DNA of 23,840 nucleotides from an uncultured Blautia sp. (GTDB lineage: Bacteria; Bacillota; Clostridia; Lachnospirales; Lachnospiraceae), in the NCBI GenBank assembly GCA_934408705.1, contig CAKRVL010000033.1, positions 1 to 23,840 of the forward strand, in the 5' to 3' direction. Position 1 is the stretch's first letter. Every line of letters begins with the position of its first letter. Below, in pieces: positions 1-7,630 of the stretch. The notes below the pieces were generated by a model. That model was not told where the DNA came from. It saw only the letters and a program-made list of their open reading frames with translations, and did not search any database. The translations under genes and the position numbers were made by a program.

Positions 1-1
1 T

Positions 2-880
2 TTAGATTTCAGCTAATTTCAGCAGATCCGGAATCTTGGACTCCCAGCCAAGTGCCATGATATGAACACCCTGGCAGTATGGCTTGCACTCTTTGATAAT
101 ACGTGCAGCGATCTCAACACCGGTAATTCCGGCTTTTGTCTTTTCTTTGTCAGCCTTCAGCTCCTCGATCATCTCATCCGGAACATGAATGCCGGCAACA
201 TTGTTATTCATGAATTTAGCCATTCCAGCGGACTTCGGAATAATAATTCCAACCTGTACAGGTTTTCCGAACTGTTTTGCTTTTTCCATAAATTTAATAA
301 ATTTCTCTGGCTCAAATACAGCCTGTGTCTGGAAATAATCAGCACCAGCTGCAACCTTTCTCTCCATCTTTGCAAGCTGTGCATCAACGGAATCACTGCA
401 TGGAGACACAACGGCACCCTTGGAGAATTTCGGTGGCTCTCCAACAAGCTGGTTTCCACCAAGATCCACACCGGATTCCAGAAGCTTCACTGTGTGAAGA
501 AGGGATACGGAATCAAGGTCGAAAACCGGTTTTGCCTGAGGATGATCGCCCATCTTAGTATGATCACCGGTAAGGCAGAGAATATTGTCAATACCGAACA
601 TAGCAGCGCTGAGAAGATCAGACTCCAGAGCGATACGGTTTCTGTCACGGCATGCAAGCTGGAAAATCGGATTCATTCCTGCATCTTTGAGAACCTTACA
701 CATAGCAAGAGATCCAAGACGCATAACAGAAGACTGATTATCTGTTACGTTAACTGCATGAACACCTGTAAGATATGTTTTGGCTTCTTCTACCAGCTCA
801 TCTACATGGATTCCCTTCGGCGGTCCTACTTCTGCTGAAACTACAAATTCACCACGATCGAATAATTCTTTCATTTTCAT
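2..880 (-). CDS. metF: Methylenetetrahydrofolate reductase, acetogen short type
   Basis: Reduces methylene-THF to methyl-THF, the last folate step of the methyl branch of the Wood-Ljungdahl pathway (also feeds methionine). The 292-residue protein is a single MTHFR TIM-barrel of the short type without a regulatory C-terminal domain. Visible family features are the N-terminal SAEVGPPKG segment, NVTDNQSS, CLTGDH, the FQTQAVF strand and the final HIMALGWE. It is the last of three genes in one direction (rnfC2-like, metV, metF), 42 nt after metV. A GGAG lies 10 nt upstream of the ATG; a second in-frame ATG two codons later is possible. The context with MetV and an RnfC2-like protein says cytoplasmic acetogen-type enzyme with an Fe-S/flavin electron input rather than a simple NADH-dependent MetF. 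The physiological electron donor cannot be read from sequence. Confidence 0.92.
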   Translation of the reverse strand: MKMKELFDRGEFVVSAEVGPPKGIHVDELVEEAKTYLTGVHAVNVTDNQSSVMRLGSLAMCKVLKDAGMNPIFQLACRDRNRIALESDLLSAAMFGIDNILCLTGDHTKMGDHPQAKPVFDLDSVSLLHTVKLLESGVDLGGNQLVGEPPKFSKGAVVSPCSDSVDAQLAKMERKVAAGADYFQTQAVFEPEKFIKFMEKAKQFGKPVQVGIIIPKSAGMAKFMNNNVAGIHVPDEMIEELKADKEKTKAGITGVEIAARIIKECKPYCQGVHIMALGWESKIPDLLKLAEI

Positions 881-922
881 ATTATATTTGCTCCAATCAT
901 TAAAAATTTAGGATTAACCTTA

Positions 923-1543
923 TCATTTTACTTCATCATCTGTAGCAAAATTGTGGATCTGTGTCGGGCATTTCAGCACATCAAGGCGTCCAATCTCTTT
1001 CAGGCGTCTGTAAATACGCTCCCATCCACACTCCATTTCACTGTCAACTTCGCATTTTCCATTCTTGGAACCGCCGCACTGGCCATTCACAAGGCTCTTG
1101 GAACATGCTGTGATCGGGCAGATTCCACCTGTCAGATTCAGATAACACTCACCGCACTGATCGCATTTATATTCTAATGGTGTTACTCCCTGGAAACCAG
1201 GTACCGGATATGTATCACAGGCAGCGCAAACCATCTTATCTTCCAGATATTCAGAAATTGTCTGCACACCAACACCACAGGAAAATACAAGAACCATATC
1301 TGCTTCCTGAATTTTACTCATATGTTTCTGAAGACGCAGCTCCATATTTTCCGGATTACAAATATAATCAGTAGTCATAATTCCTGTCACATTTCCTTCA
1401 GCGGAAAGCTCTTTCTGAAGTTCAACAGCTTCTTTTTCCGGAAAACGAACCTCTTTACATCCATGACAGTTAATAATGAAAACTTTCTTTCCGGCTGTCA
1501 GTGATGTGATTGCTTCTTTTGCTTTTAACTGGGTAATCAACAT
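923..1543 (-). CDS. metV: MetV-like iron-sulfur/zinc partner of methylenetetrahydrofolate reductase
   Basis: A 206-residue cytoplasmic protein of the MetV family, the small subunit that partners MetF in acetogens. It is very rich in cysteine: C26/C29, C62, C89, C106/C109, then the cluster C127, C130, C133, C142, C147, C156, C164 and C172. MetV proteins carry an Fe-S cluster and pass electrons to the FMN of MetF. The start ATG sits one base after the TGA of the upstream gene, with an AAGGGGG ribosome site inside that gene, so the two are translationally linked. Its C-terminal block is closely similar to residues 130-204 of the neighbouring fusion protein (both contain CSKSLVNGQCGG and NGKCEVD), so the operon carries two MetV copies. 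Confidence 0.85.
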   Translation of the reverse strand: MLITQLKAKEAITSLTAGKKVFIINCHGCKEVRFPEKEAVELQKELSAEGNVTGIMTTDYICNPENMELRLQKHMSKIQEADMVLVFSCGVGVQTISEYLEDKMVCAACDTYPVPGFQGVTPLEYKCDQCGECYLNLTGGICPITACSKSLVNGQCGGSKNGKCEVDSEMECGWERIYRRLKEIGRLDVLKCPTQIHNFATDDEVK

Positions 1544-1544
1544 A

Positions 1545-3509
1545 TCACTTCATCCCCCTTACTGCATTTTTTCCGGCTTTAATACTGTCGATGATCGGAA
1601 TCTTGGAAGAACAGATATACTGGCAGCATCTGCACTCAACACAATCCATAACATTCATGTCTTTCATGCCCTGCCAGTTCTCGTCTTTGGCATATTTTAC
1701 AAAGTAAAGCGGAGAAAGCTCCATCGGACAGACATCTACACAGCGTCCGCATTTAATACATGGCTGCTCTTTTGTCTCATCTGTATCAATTGCAATGATA
1801 CCGTTGGAGCCCTTCATCATAGGTACATCCAGTGTATTCAGAGGGAATCCCATCATAGGTCCGCCCATCTTCACAAGGACATCTTCATCTGTAAAACCGC
1901 CGCAGTAGTCGATCAGCTCTCTTACACTTGTACCGATCTTAATGATAAAGTTGCCAGGATTCTTGATCTTCTCACCAGTAACAGTAGCAACACGCTCGAT
2001 CAGAGGCATTCCTGTCTGGATCGCATCTGAGATTGCTTTTACTGTACTGATATTATCCACTACAACACCAACATCTGCCGGAAGACCACCGCTTGGAACG
2101 ATTCTGCCCATAACACGCTTGATCAGAGTTTTCTCTGCGCCCTGTGGGTATTTGGTTCTGGCAACAAATACTTCCATATCTCCGATATTGGCGACCTTTT
2201 CCTGAATTAATTCAATGGCATCCGGCTTGTTATCCTCAATAACAATAATACCCTTCTGGGCACCTGTTGTCTTAAGGACTGCTCTCAGACCAAAAATAAT
2301 ATCATCTGCATACTCAAGAAGCACTCTGTGGTCTGCTGTCAAAAGCGGCTCACATTCACATCCATTGAGAAGAATAGTGTCAACTGGCTTCGCCGGTTTC
2401 AGCTTGACACAGGTCGGGAAACCTGCACCACCCATACCAACGATTCCCGCTTCACGAATGATATCAATGATCTCATCCGGAGTAAGCTTGTCAAGATCTC
2501 CATGTGGCTGTACGGATTCGTGCAGAGTATTTTTTCCATCCGATTCAATAACAACAGCCATCACTTCACTGCCTCTTGTGCCATGCATACGAGGCTCAAC
2601 AGCAACTACAGTTCCGCTTACGCTGGAATGTACCGGAGCGCTGATAAATCCGGCAGCTTCGCCGATTTTCTGGCCAACCTTAACAGTATCTCCAACCTGA
2701 ACGATGGGATTCGCAGGAGCACCCAGATGCTGAGACATGGAGATTACAACAGTCTTTGGATCCGGGAACTTCTTAAGCGCAATGTGCTCACTGAATTCCT
2801 TACGTTCTGACGGATGAACGCCACCATAGTAACCATCCAGTCTGTCTTCTCTGATTGATTTCACATAATCGTTGATCACCTTGAAATTAATCTTGGAGAA
2901 ATCACGGACCTGTACGGGCTGATTAAGGAATTCTTCCAGACGTCCCTGTTTCGCCAGTCTCTGGTAAATTTTCTCCCATGCACAGTCCTTATTAGGATCT
3001 ACTTCGCATTTTCCATTCTTTGCTCCGCCACACTGGCCATTCACAAGACTCTTGGAACAGTCAACGATAGGACAGACACCGCCAGTAATATTCAGATAAC
3101 ATTGTGCACATGCGTCACACCTCTTCTTGGTAAGTGCCATGCCATGATGACCTCTGTAGTTAAGGGTATTGCTTGCAGCAACAACCGGCTTACCTGCCAG
3201 ATCTGCAACATTCTGAATACCAAGGCCACAGGAAATTACTACTACATTCTCTGTGCCTTCCGGAAGCAGATCATGCAATTTTCTTTCTGTGTGCATTTTA
3301 TTACACAAGAAATCAACTTTCGCACTACCTGTAACAGTCTTTCCCTGCTCCTTTGCAAACTTCAGGAATTCATCGCAATCCGGCTCATCAACCGTCTCAA
3401 ATTCCTTAAAGCACTTATTGCAGGCAATCACAAACAGGTTGTCCTTGCCGTTCAGCACTGATGCAAGCTCATCACTACTTTTCAGCTTGTACTTAGTATA
3501 ATTTTCCAA
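1545..3509 (-). CDS. rnfC2: MetV-RnfC2 fusion: electron-input subunit of methylenetetrahydrofolate reductase
   Basis: A 654-residue two-part protein. Residues 1 to about 210 are a MetV-like domain with the same Cys array as the next gene (C131, C134, C137, C146, C151, C160, C168). Residues about 225-654 are RnfC-like: a barrel-sandwich segment (VQVGDTVKVGQ), the nucleotide/flavin-binding region GMGGAGFPTCVKL with LNGCECEPL, and two 4Fe-4S motifs near the C-terminus (C584/587/590/594 and C623/626/629/633). In Acetobacterium woodii, RnfC2 associates with MetV and MetF and delivers electrons from NADH. The same role is inferred here. The start is a TTG, supported by AAGGTG five bases upstream; the nearest ATG (3526) is out of frame. 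It heads the operon, and its stop is one base from the metV start. I believe the MetV-like extension also occurs in the A. woodii protein but could not check. Confidence 0.85.
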   Translation of the reverse strand: MENYTKYKLKSSDELASVLNGKDNLFVIACNKCFKEFETVDEPDCDEFLKFAKEQGKTVTGSAKVDFLCNKMHTERKLHDLLPEGTENVVVISCGLGIQNVADLAGKPVVAASNTLNYRGHHGMALTKKRCDACAQCYLNITGGVCPIVDCSKSLVNGQCGGAKNGKCEVDPNKDCAWEKIYQRLAKQGRLEEFLNQPVQVRDFSKINFKVINDYVKSIREDRLDGYYGGVHPSERKEFSEHIALKKFPDPKTVVISMSQHLGAPANPIVQVGDTVKVGQKIGEAAGFISAPVHSSVSGTVVAVEPRMHGTRGSEVMAVVIESDGKNTLHESVQPHGDLDKLTPDEIIDIIREAGIVGMGGAGFPTCVKLKPAKPVDTILLNGCECEPLLTADHRVLLEYADDIIFGLRAVLKTTGAQKGIIVIEDNKPDAIELIQEKVANIGDMEVFVARTKYPQGAEKTLIKRVMGRIVPSGGLPADVGVVVDNISTVKAISDAIQTGMPLIERVATVTGEKIKNPGNFIIKIGTSVRELIDYCGGFTDEDVLVKMGGPMMGFPLNTLDVPMMKGSNGIIAIDTDETKEQPCIKCGRCVDVCPMELSPLYFVKYAKDENWQGMKDMNVMDCVECRCCQYICSSKIPIIDSIKAGKNAVRGMK

Positions 3510-3624
3510 TTGCTCACCTTCCTCATGATAGAAATTATATTCTTATACTATCTGCTCTTATCCGTTCCCTCCACAAAAAAACTTATAAAATCAGATAAAT
3601 AAGTTACATGTTTTTTTCCTATAT

Positions 3625-3653
3625 AATATAACATAAACTGACTATTTTATCCA
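3625..3653 (-). promoter_or_regulatory. Possible promoter for the rnfC2-metV-metF operon
   Basis: On the minus strand an extended -10 (TGT followed by TATATT, 3625-3630) lies about 115 bases upstream of the rnfC2 start. The -35 at 17 bp spacing (TGGATA) is poor, so the call rests on the extended -10. The region 3510-3774 is divergent and AT-rich and must hold promoters for both directions. Confidence 0.3.
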
Positions 3654-3690
3654 GTCTTTGTGAGTATTCTTAACCATACTGTTTTTATTT

Positions 3691-3721
3691 TTTACAATTT
3701 CGTTCCTGAGTGTGTTATAAT
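3691..3721 (+). promoter_or_regulatory. Promoter for the acidic exported protein
   Basis: TTTACA at 3691-3696 and TATAAT at 3716-3721, preceded by TG to form an extended -10 (TGTTATAAT). The spacing is 19 bp, long for a housekeeping promoter, but the -10 is a full consensus. The start codon follows about 50 bases later. Confidence 0.6.
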
Positions 3722-3774
3722 GGGGATATCTGTTAAATAATCGTTAATAAAGATACTTATGAGGTGTAATATTT

Positions 3775-4284
3775 ATGAGATACAAAGATGAATTCCATAT
3801 CGCATCCACAGCGATTCTGCTTAGTATGGCTATGTTTGGAATTTCTGTAGTGGTTCCCAAGGAGAGCCGAGTTCCCACAGCCAAGACCACTTTGACAGAA
3901 GCACCGGAAACTGCGGCAGAACAGGCTGAACAGGCTGAATTTCCGATTTACAGCCAGGACAGCAACTATGACAATTCTTACGATAGCAGCCAGAACGATA
4001 CTTCTTATGACAACAGCCAGGTAGACGGCAGCTATGATAATTCAGATACGGATTCCTCTGACAGTGGTCAGATTACTTATCCTACAGAAGATTCCGAAGA
4101 TAGTTCAGGAAGCGACACTACTGATACTACCGATATTCCAGATTATACAGAGGATCCTTCCGAGGATTCCGGTACAGATAACAGCGGAGACCTTGATTAT
4201 ACAGAGGATGGCTCTGGTGCCGGTTCCGATAATGGAGACAGCTCTTCAGATACTTCCGGTCAGGATATTGAATACTATGAATAA
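3775..4284 (+). CDS. Exported Asp/Ser-rich low-complexity protein
   Basis: No family recognised. The 169 residues begin with a short polar stretch and one hydrophobic segment (about residues 11-28), which looks like a signal anchor or uncleaved signal. After residue 55 the chain is almost all Asp, Ser, Glu, Thr, Gly, Asn and Tyr, with loose repeats of YDNS and DYTED type. It has no Cys, no lipobox, no LPXTG and no folded-domain signature. The low pI and repeat character suggest an extended, possibly calcium-binding or spacer-like extracellular tail; this is inference. It is clearly a gene: consensus -10, GAGGTG eight bases before the ATG, and a strong terminator right after the stop. It stands alone between two minus-strand operons. 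Confidence 0.75.
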   Translation: MRYKDEFHIASTAILLSMAMFGISVVVPKESRVPTAKTTLTEAPETAAEQAEQAEFPIYSQDSNYDNSYDSSQNDTSYDNSQVDGSYDNSDTDSSDSGQITYPTEDSEDSSGSDTTDTTDIPDYTEDPSEDSGTDNSGDLDYTEDGSGAGSDNGDSSSDTSGQDIEYYE

Positions 4285-4287
4285 CAA

Positions 4288-4312
4288 AATCCCCGAAAAT
4301 TTCGGGGATTTT
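4288..4312. terminator. Bidirectional intrinsic terminator
   Basis: Perfect inverted repeat of AAATCCCCGAAA and TTTCGGGGATTT around a single base, with T-runs on both strands. It lies between the convergent acidic-protein gene and the NUDIX gene and can end transcription from both sides. Confidence 0.85.
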
Positions 4313-4315
4313 GCT

Positions 4316-4930
4316 TTATCTGATCTTATTCAGAAATTCAAATGGCTCTTTATCTTCAAGAAAATGCATCAGCATATAGGCAGTCATGATCGCTACATTC
4401 TCTTCCTTCAGTATCCGCTTTACTTCTTCACGGTCAGCCAGTACCACTTCAATCTCTTCCGTGTCTTCCTGGGCTTTTGAACTGATCTCGCCACTGGCAT
4501 ATCCATATACGGTAGCACAGGATTCATCTGTCATTCCCACAGTGGTAAAATACGGCTTCTGGTAAGCTTCCGCTACCGGAATGGGTTCAAGCTTCAGTCC
4601 TGTTTCCTCGTACATTTCCCGGACTGCACCTTCGTGGTAATTCTCACCAGGCTCTACAAGCCCTGCCGGAAATTCATAAATGTAATCTCCCAAAGTATAA
4701 CGATATTGACGAATTAATACAACTTTATCGTGTTTTTCGCCGAAAATGCTATAGATAATCACACCGTCCGGATTGTTCTTGTGTGTAGTCATTTTCAGAT
4801 TGTCTATATCTTTGGCTCTGGAAGCTACAAAATAGTTTACCGGAGTGTTATGGACACTGGTTGCCTTCACATTGTAAAGGTTTACATAACGATTATCTGT
4901 CTGCTTGGTAATGCTGTTGATTTTTCCCAT
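4316..4930 (-). CDS. NUDIX hydrolase, ADP-ribose pyrophosphatase-like
   Basis: A 204-residue cytoplasmic NUDIX protein. The complete box is present (G-x5-E-x7-REMYEETGL), giving the metal-binding REUxEExGU helix. The overall pattern, an N-terminal beta extension followed by the box and IEVVLADREEV, resembles the ADP-ribose/nucleoside-diphosphate-sugar pyrophosphatase subgroup. It would hydrolyse a nucleotide-linked X-P-P-X bond. It follows ribU by 15 bases and so lies under the FMN riboswitch, which makes a flavin-related substrate such as FAD worth considering; the sequence alone cannot settle this. The start has AGAGG five bases upstream. Transcription ends at the shared hairpin just beyond its stop. 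Confidence 0.85.
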   Translation of the reverse strand: MGKINSITKQTDNRYVNLYNVKATSVHNTPVNYFVASRAKDIDNLKMTTHKNNPDGVIIYSIFGEKHDKVVLIRQYRYTLGDYIYEFPAGLVEPGENYHEGAVREMYEETGLKLEPIPVAEAYQKPYFTTVGMTDESCATVYGYASGEISSKAQEDTEEIEVVLADREEVKRILKEENVAIMTAYMLMHFLEDKEPFEFLNKIR

Positions 4931-4945
4931 AAGAACCTCTTTTCA

Positions 4946-5581
4946 TCAGTCACCGCGAAGAATCACACGGATTCTCTTATAAATAAAGAATACGATCACT
5001 GAGGTTAATGTGTATTTAAATAAATTAAATGGTACAAGAATCATAATTGCGAAGGTAAGAAGGTTGGTAACACCGCTGTGCACTGCTGCGCCCATCTCAA
5101 TAAACGCCTGTACCGGCATTCCAAATGCCTTACCATATGCAGGCAGAAGAACAAATGCGTTCACAAAGCATGCAAGGATAGTTGTAAGAATTACACCTGC
5201 TGCCATACCAACAACTGCATGTGTTCTTGTTTTCTTATGCTGATAACGGTAGATCAAACCTGCCGGAACCACATAGGAACAGCCAAAAAGGAAGTTAGCC
5301 ACATCACCGACACCTGCTGTCATGGTACCCTTTGTCACCAGATGTACCAGGATCTTTACCAGTTCAATCAGTATACCTGCTATAGGTCCCATTGCAAAAG
5401 AACCAATTAATGCCGGAATCTCTGAGAAATCCAGCTGGTAAAAGGATGGTGCAAGAAATGGCAGTGGCACCTCAAAGTTCATCAGCACGCCTGCCACGGC
5501 ACCTAACATTGCCACCTGGGCAATGGTTCTGGTACGGCTTCGCTCCATTACATTCCCATTTCTCATTACTTGTTCGCTCAT
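4946..5581 (-). CDS. ribU: ECF transporter S component for riboflavin (RibU)
   Basis: Substrate-binding membrane subunit of an energy-coupling-factor importer; RibU proteins bind riboflavin and work with the shared EcfA/A'/T module, which is not in this window. About 211 residues with five or six hydrophobic helices; the FEVPLPFLAPSFYQLDFSEIP region is typical of RibU. The FMN riboswitch upstream makes the substrate assignment strong. Start choice: the first in-frame ATG (5587) lies only two bases from the AAGGAG and would be poorly used. The second ATG (5581) is eight bases from it and is preferred. The NUDIX gene follows 15 bases downstream in the same transcript. The transporter fits the flavin theme of the 19-24 kb locus, as it would supply the precursor of the FAD used by ApbE. 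Confidence 0.9.
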   Translation of the reverse strand: MSEQVMRNGNVMERSRTRTIAQVAMLGAVAGVLMNFEVPLPFLAPSFYQLDFSEIPALIGSFAMGPIAGILIELVKILVHLVTKGTMTAGVGDVANFLFGCSYVVPAGLIYRYQHKKTRTHAVVGMAAGVILTTILACFVNAFVLLPAYGKAFGMPVQAFIEMGAAVHSGVTNLLTFAIMILVPFNLFKYTLTSVIVFFIYKRIRVILRGD

Positions 5582-5650
5582 ACTCATCGCTCCTTAAATT
5601 ATAGTATTTAAAGAAAATTTCTGCAAGTATGTGATGGATTTTCACCACAT

Positions 5651-5677
5651 AAAAAGCCCCGGAATCTCTTCCGGGGC
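5651..5677 (-). terminator. Riboswitch-linked intrinsic terminator in the ribU leader
   Basis: GCCCCGG and CCGGGGC arms around a short loop, followed by five T on the minus strand, between the FMN aptamer and the ribU start. It is the expected expression platform: FMN binding should favour this hairpin and stop transcription before ribU. Confidence 0.85.
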
Positions 5678-5721
5678 AATGAGCACGTACAAATAAATAT
5701 CAACTTATCTGATCATCGCGT

Positions 5722-5850
5722 TCTTCTCTCATCCAGACTTTACTGTCGGTTTTGGAATTTCACCAAATCAGCCGCCGAAGCGGGTCGCGGACTATACCGC
5801 CGGTAGGGAATTTCGATATCCAAGGATTCCGATCACCCTGCCCCGAAGAA
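5722..5850 (-). promoter_or_regulatory. FMN riboswitch (RFN element)
   Basis: On the minus strand the aptamer runs from TCTTCGGGGCAGGGTGA through AAATTCCCTACCGGCGGT and GATTTGGTGAAATTCC to AACCGACAGTAAAGTCTGG and ATGAGAGAAGA. These are the conserved blocks of the RFN family in correct order. It lies upstream of ribU and senses FMN to control the ribU-NUDIX transcript. Confidence 0.95.
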
Positions 5851-5868
5851 ATTTTCTTTTCATGGTGG

Positions 5869-5897
5869 ATTATACACTAGATATTTGGTAATTTCAA
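5869..5897 (-). promoter_or_regulatory. Consensus promoter for the ribU operon
   Basis: TTGAAA (5892-5897) and TATAAT (5869-5874) with exactly 17 bp between them on the minus strand. Transcription would start near 5862, just ahead of the aptamer. Confidence 0.85.
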
Positions 5898-5923
5898 TAT
5901 AGATTCTAAATTTTTTAGAAAAA

Positions 5924-6251
5924 TCACCAGTATTGTTTTACATACTCCGTGGCTTTCTGCTCTGATAGTGAAAATTCTTCCATGATATTCGTTCTTGCAG
6001 CATCTTTGTCTATATTGAACTTTTTGCAAGTTCTGATATTGAACCGAATACTTTCTTGCCGTTCTTTCTGTCTTTCCTCCTGTCTTATCTTCTCTTCCCA
6101 TTCTTCCAGTGCTTTACACATATAAATCTCACCTCCTTTTCTCTCTGCCTCCAGAGCTTGATCAATAATTTTCCGATACCCTGTAATGCTTCCGATTACG
6201 AGTCCTTTCGTCTGCTTTCAGATCTTCTGCTTTTAAATTAAATTTGTTGGG
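5924..6251 (-). pseudogene. C-terminal relic of a PD-(D/E)XK (Rpn-type) nuclease/transposase gene
   Basis: The last 65 codons (from ATG 6121) encode MCKALEEWEEKIRQEER and a charged helical tail ending in YVKQYW. This is the usual C-terminus of Lachnospiraceae Rpn/PD-(D/E)XK nuclease-family proteins. The same frame is open back to 6217 and reads GYRKIIDQALEAERKGGEIY just before MCKALEEW, again like the family. A second frame at about 6210-6251 gives PNKFNLKAEDLKADER, which looks like the family's central region, so a frameshift plus a large internal deletion is likely and the nuclease core is gone. The internal ATG at 6121 has an excellent AAAGGAGGTG site, so a 65-residue product could still be made. 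The family call is from memory of typical sequences. Confidence 0.55.
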
Positions 6252-6559
6252 TTAAAAGCATGAATTTCTGAAATGAAATAGATGTTATATGACGCATAAA
6301 ATGCCTTGAATATAAGTAGAAATATGCTTTGCCATTATATTATCATATTTTTCACCATTCCACAAGGTACAATTAAATTTATTTTATACTTTCTATTGTT
6401 AAGCTATTATTCTTGTTACATCCTATGCCATAAAATTTTTCATTAATTCTTATTAAAAAATGTCTTAATTTTTTGCTTTTTTTTAAACCTATCTCGCAAC
6501 CTAGTCGTCTATATATCAAGAAGGGAGCATATCATTCCTATCCCTACCATATTCCCGAT
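6252..6559. other. AT-rich intergenic stretch
   Basis: Very AT-rich DNA between the Rpn relic and the DUF4179 gene. I see no convincing ORF, RNA structure or strong terminator here. It lies downstream of the sigma/DUF4179 operon, whose terminator I could not place. Confidence 0.5.
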
Positions 6560-7630
6560 TTAATTTTTTAAATCAACAATAATACAATCTCCTACTGGAG
6601 TTGCCAGATCCTCAGGTGCCTGGTTTTCGCCATATACAGTTCCTATTTCTTCTATGTCTGCATCACCTGATTCCTTCTGTTCGTAGGAAACGATTTCTCC
6701 TGTTGCTCCTGTAAAGCGATATAACTGTAAGGTTAATTGATTTGCATGACTCGAAATTTCAGAATCTTTTAATTCAAAGATCAGATTCGGCTTATCATAG
6801 GAAATAAGATTGAAAACATATTCATTTCCTAAGTCATCATATCCGCGAAGCCAGAATTCATCGTCTTCTGCCATATCCGAAAATGCTCCGGAAATGGTAC
6901 ACCCCAAAATATTATATTTCATTTCCGAGATCAAAAATATCTGCTTCTTATCAAGCGGTATAGATGTTTGGATAGCAATTTCTTTTGTGTCTGCTTCCAG
7001 CGTTTCTGGATCTGCTGTAAATGAAAAATGATATACATCTTTTTCGTCAGCCTGACCATTATTAATTTGAAAAGTTCCTATTTGAATTTCAAATTTCTGC
7101 GTACAATCCGCTTTATCTCGATTAAATTTTGCTACAAAGCTCTTAGAATCCTTTTGGGAGGATTCCAAACTATTATTAAGAGTATATTGATTTTCTAATG
7201 CTAATAGCTCACCATCAACAGTAGCCTGAACACTGCTCATGGATATGTCATTTTCTCCATTTTCATCCGTCAGTGAATATGCAATCCAAAGATCTTTGGC
7301 ATCCGCTGCAACTTCTTCCAAAGAAACCATAACTCCGTTTTTTTCAATCGTCTTATGAACTGTTTTTACATATTCATCTGTTTCTTTCTCAATTCCCAAA
7401 ATACGACCAATAAGAGAAGTCATTTTATACCAGGCTGCTTTCACTTCATTCTGATGTGTGAGGCTGCAACCAATAACAGCCACTAATAAGATACAGGCTA
7501 CCGCAGCCCTTATGTAATGCTGAATTTTTATAATTTTATTTTCTTTCCATGGTTTTGCCGCCTGATAAATGTATTTCTCATCAATATCTTCAAATGCTGT
7601 CAAAAAGTCCCATCCTTTATTATTCCTCAT
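6560..7630 (-). CDS. DUF4179-type membrane protein, probable anti-sigma factor
   Basis: A 356-residue protein with a short N-terminal cytoplasmic part (FLTAFEDIDEKYIYQA), one membrane helix at about residues 39-57, and a large extracytoplasmic region. This is the layout of DUF4179 proteins, which are usually encoded right after an ECF-like sigma factor in Firmicutes. Its start overlaps the sigma gene by 11 bases and has a perfect AAGGAGG six bases upstream, so the two are co-translated. By analogy the N-terminal part would hold the sigma factor at the membrane and the outer domain would sense an envelope signal; that is inference from family context. No zinc-finger anti-sigma motif (HxxxCxxC) is visible. 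Confidence 0.75.
   Translation of the reverse strand: MRNNKGWDFLTAFEDIDEKYIYQAAKPWKENKIIKIQHYIRAAVACILLVAVIGCSLTHQNEVKAAWYKMTSLIGRILGIEKETDEYVKTVHKTIEKNGVMVSLEEVAADAKDLWIAYSLTDENGENDISMSSVQATVDGELLALENQYTLNNSLESSQKDSKSFVAKFNRDKADCTQKFEIQIGTFQINNGQADEKDVYHFSFTADPETLEADTKEIAIQTSIPLDKKQIFLISEMKYNILGCTISGAFSDMAEDDEFWLRGYDDLGNEYVFNLISYDKPNLIFELKDSEISSHANQLTLQLYRFTGATGEIVSYEQKESGDADIEEIGTVYGENQAPEDLATPVGDCIIVDLKN

Noticed and set aside
62..838. Long plus-strand open frame (258 codons) across metF
   Set aside because: It is antisense to metF, whose protein matches a known family along its whole length. The antisense product is Cys/Phe/Leu-rich with no recognisable domain and no ribosome site.
5877..6101. 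74-codon minus-strand ORF in the Rpn relic region
   Set aside because: It is in a different frame from the MCKALEEW tail, shows no family resemblance and has no ribosome site.
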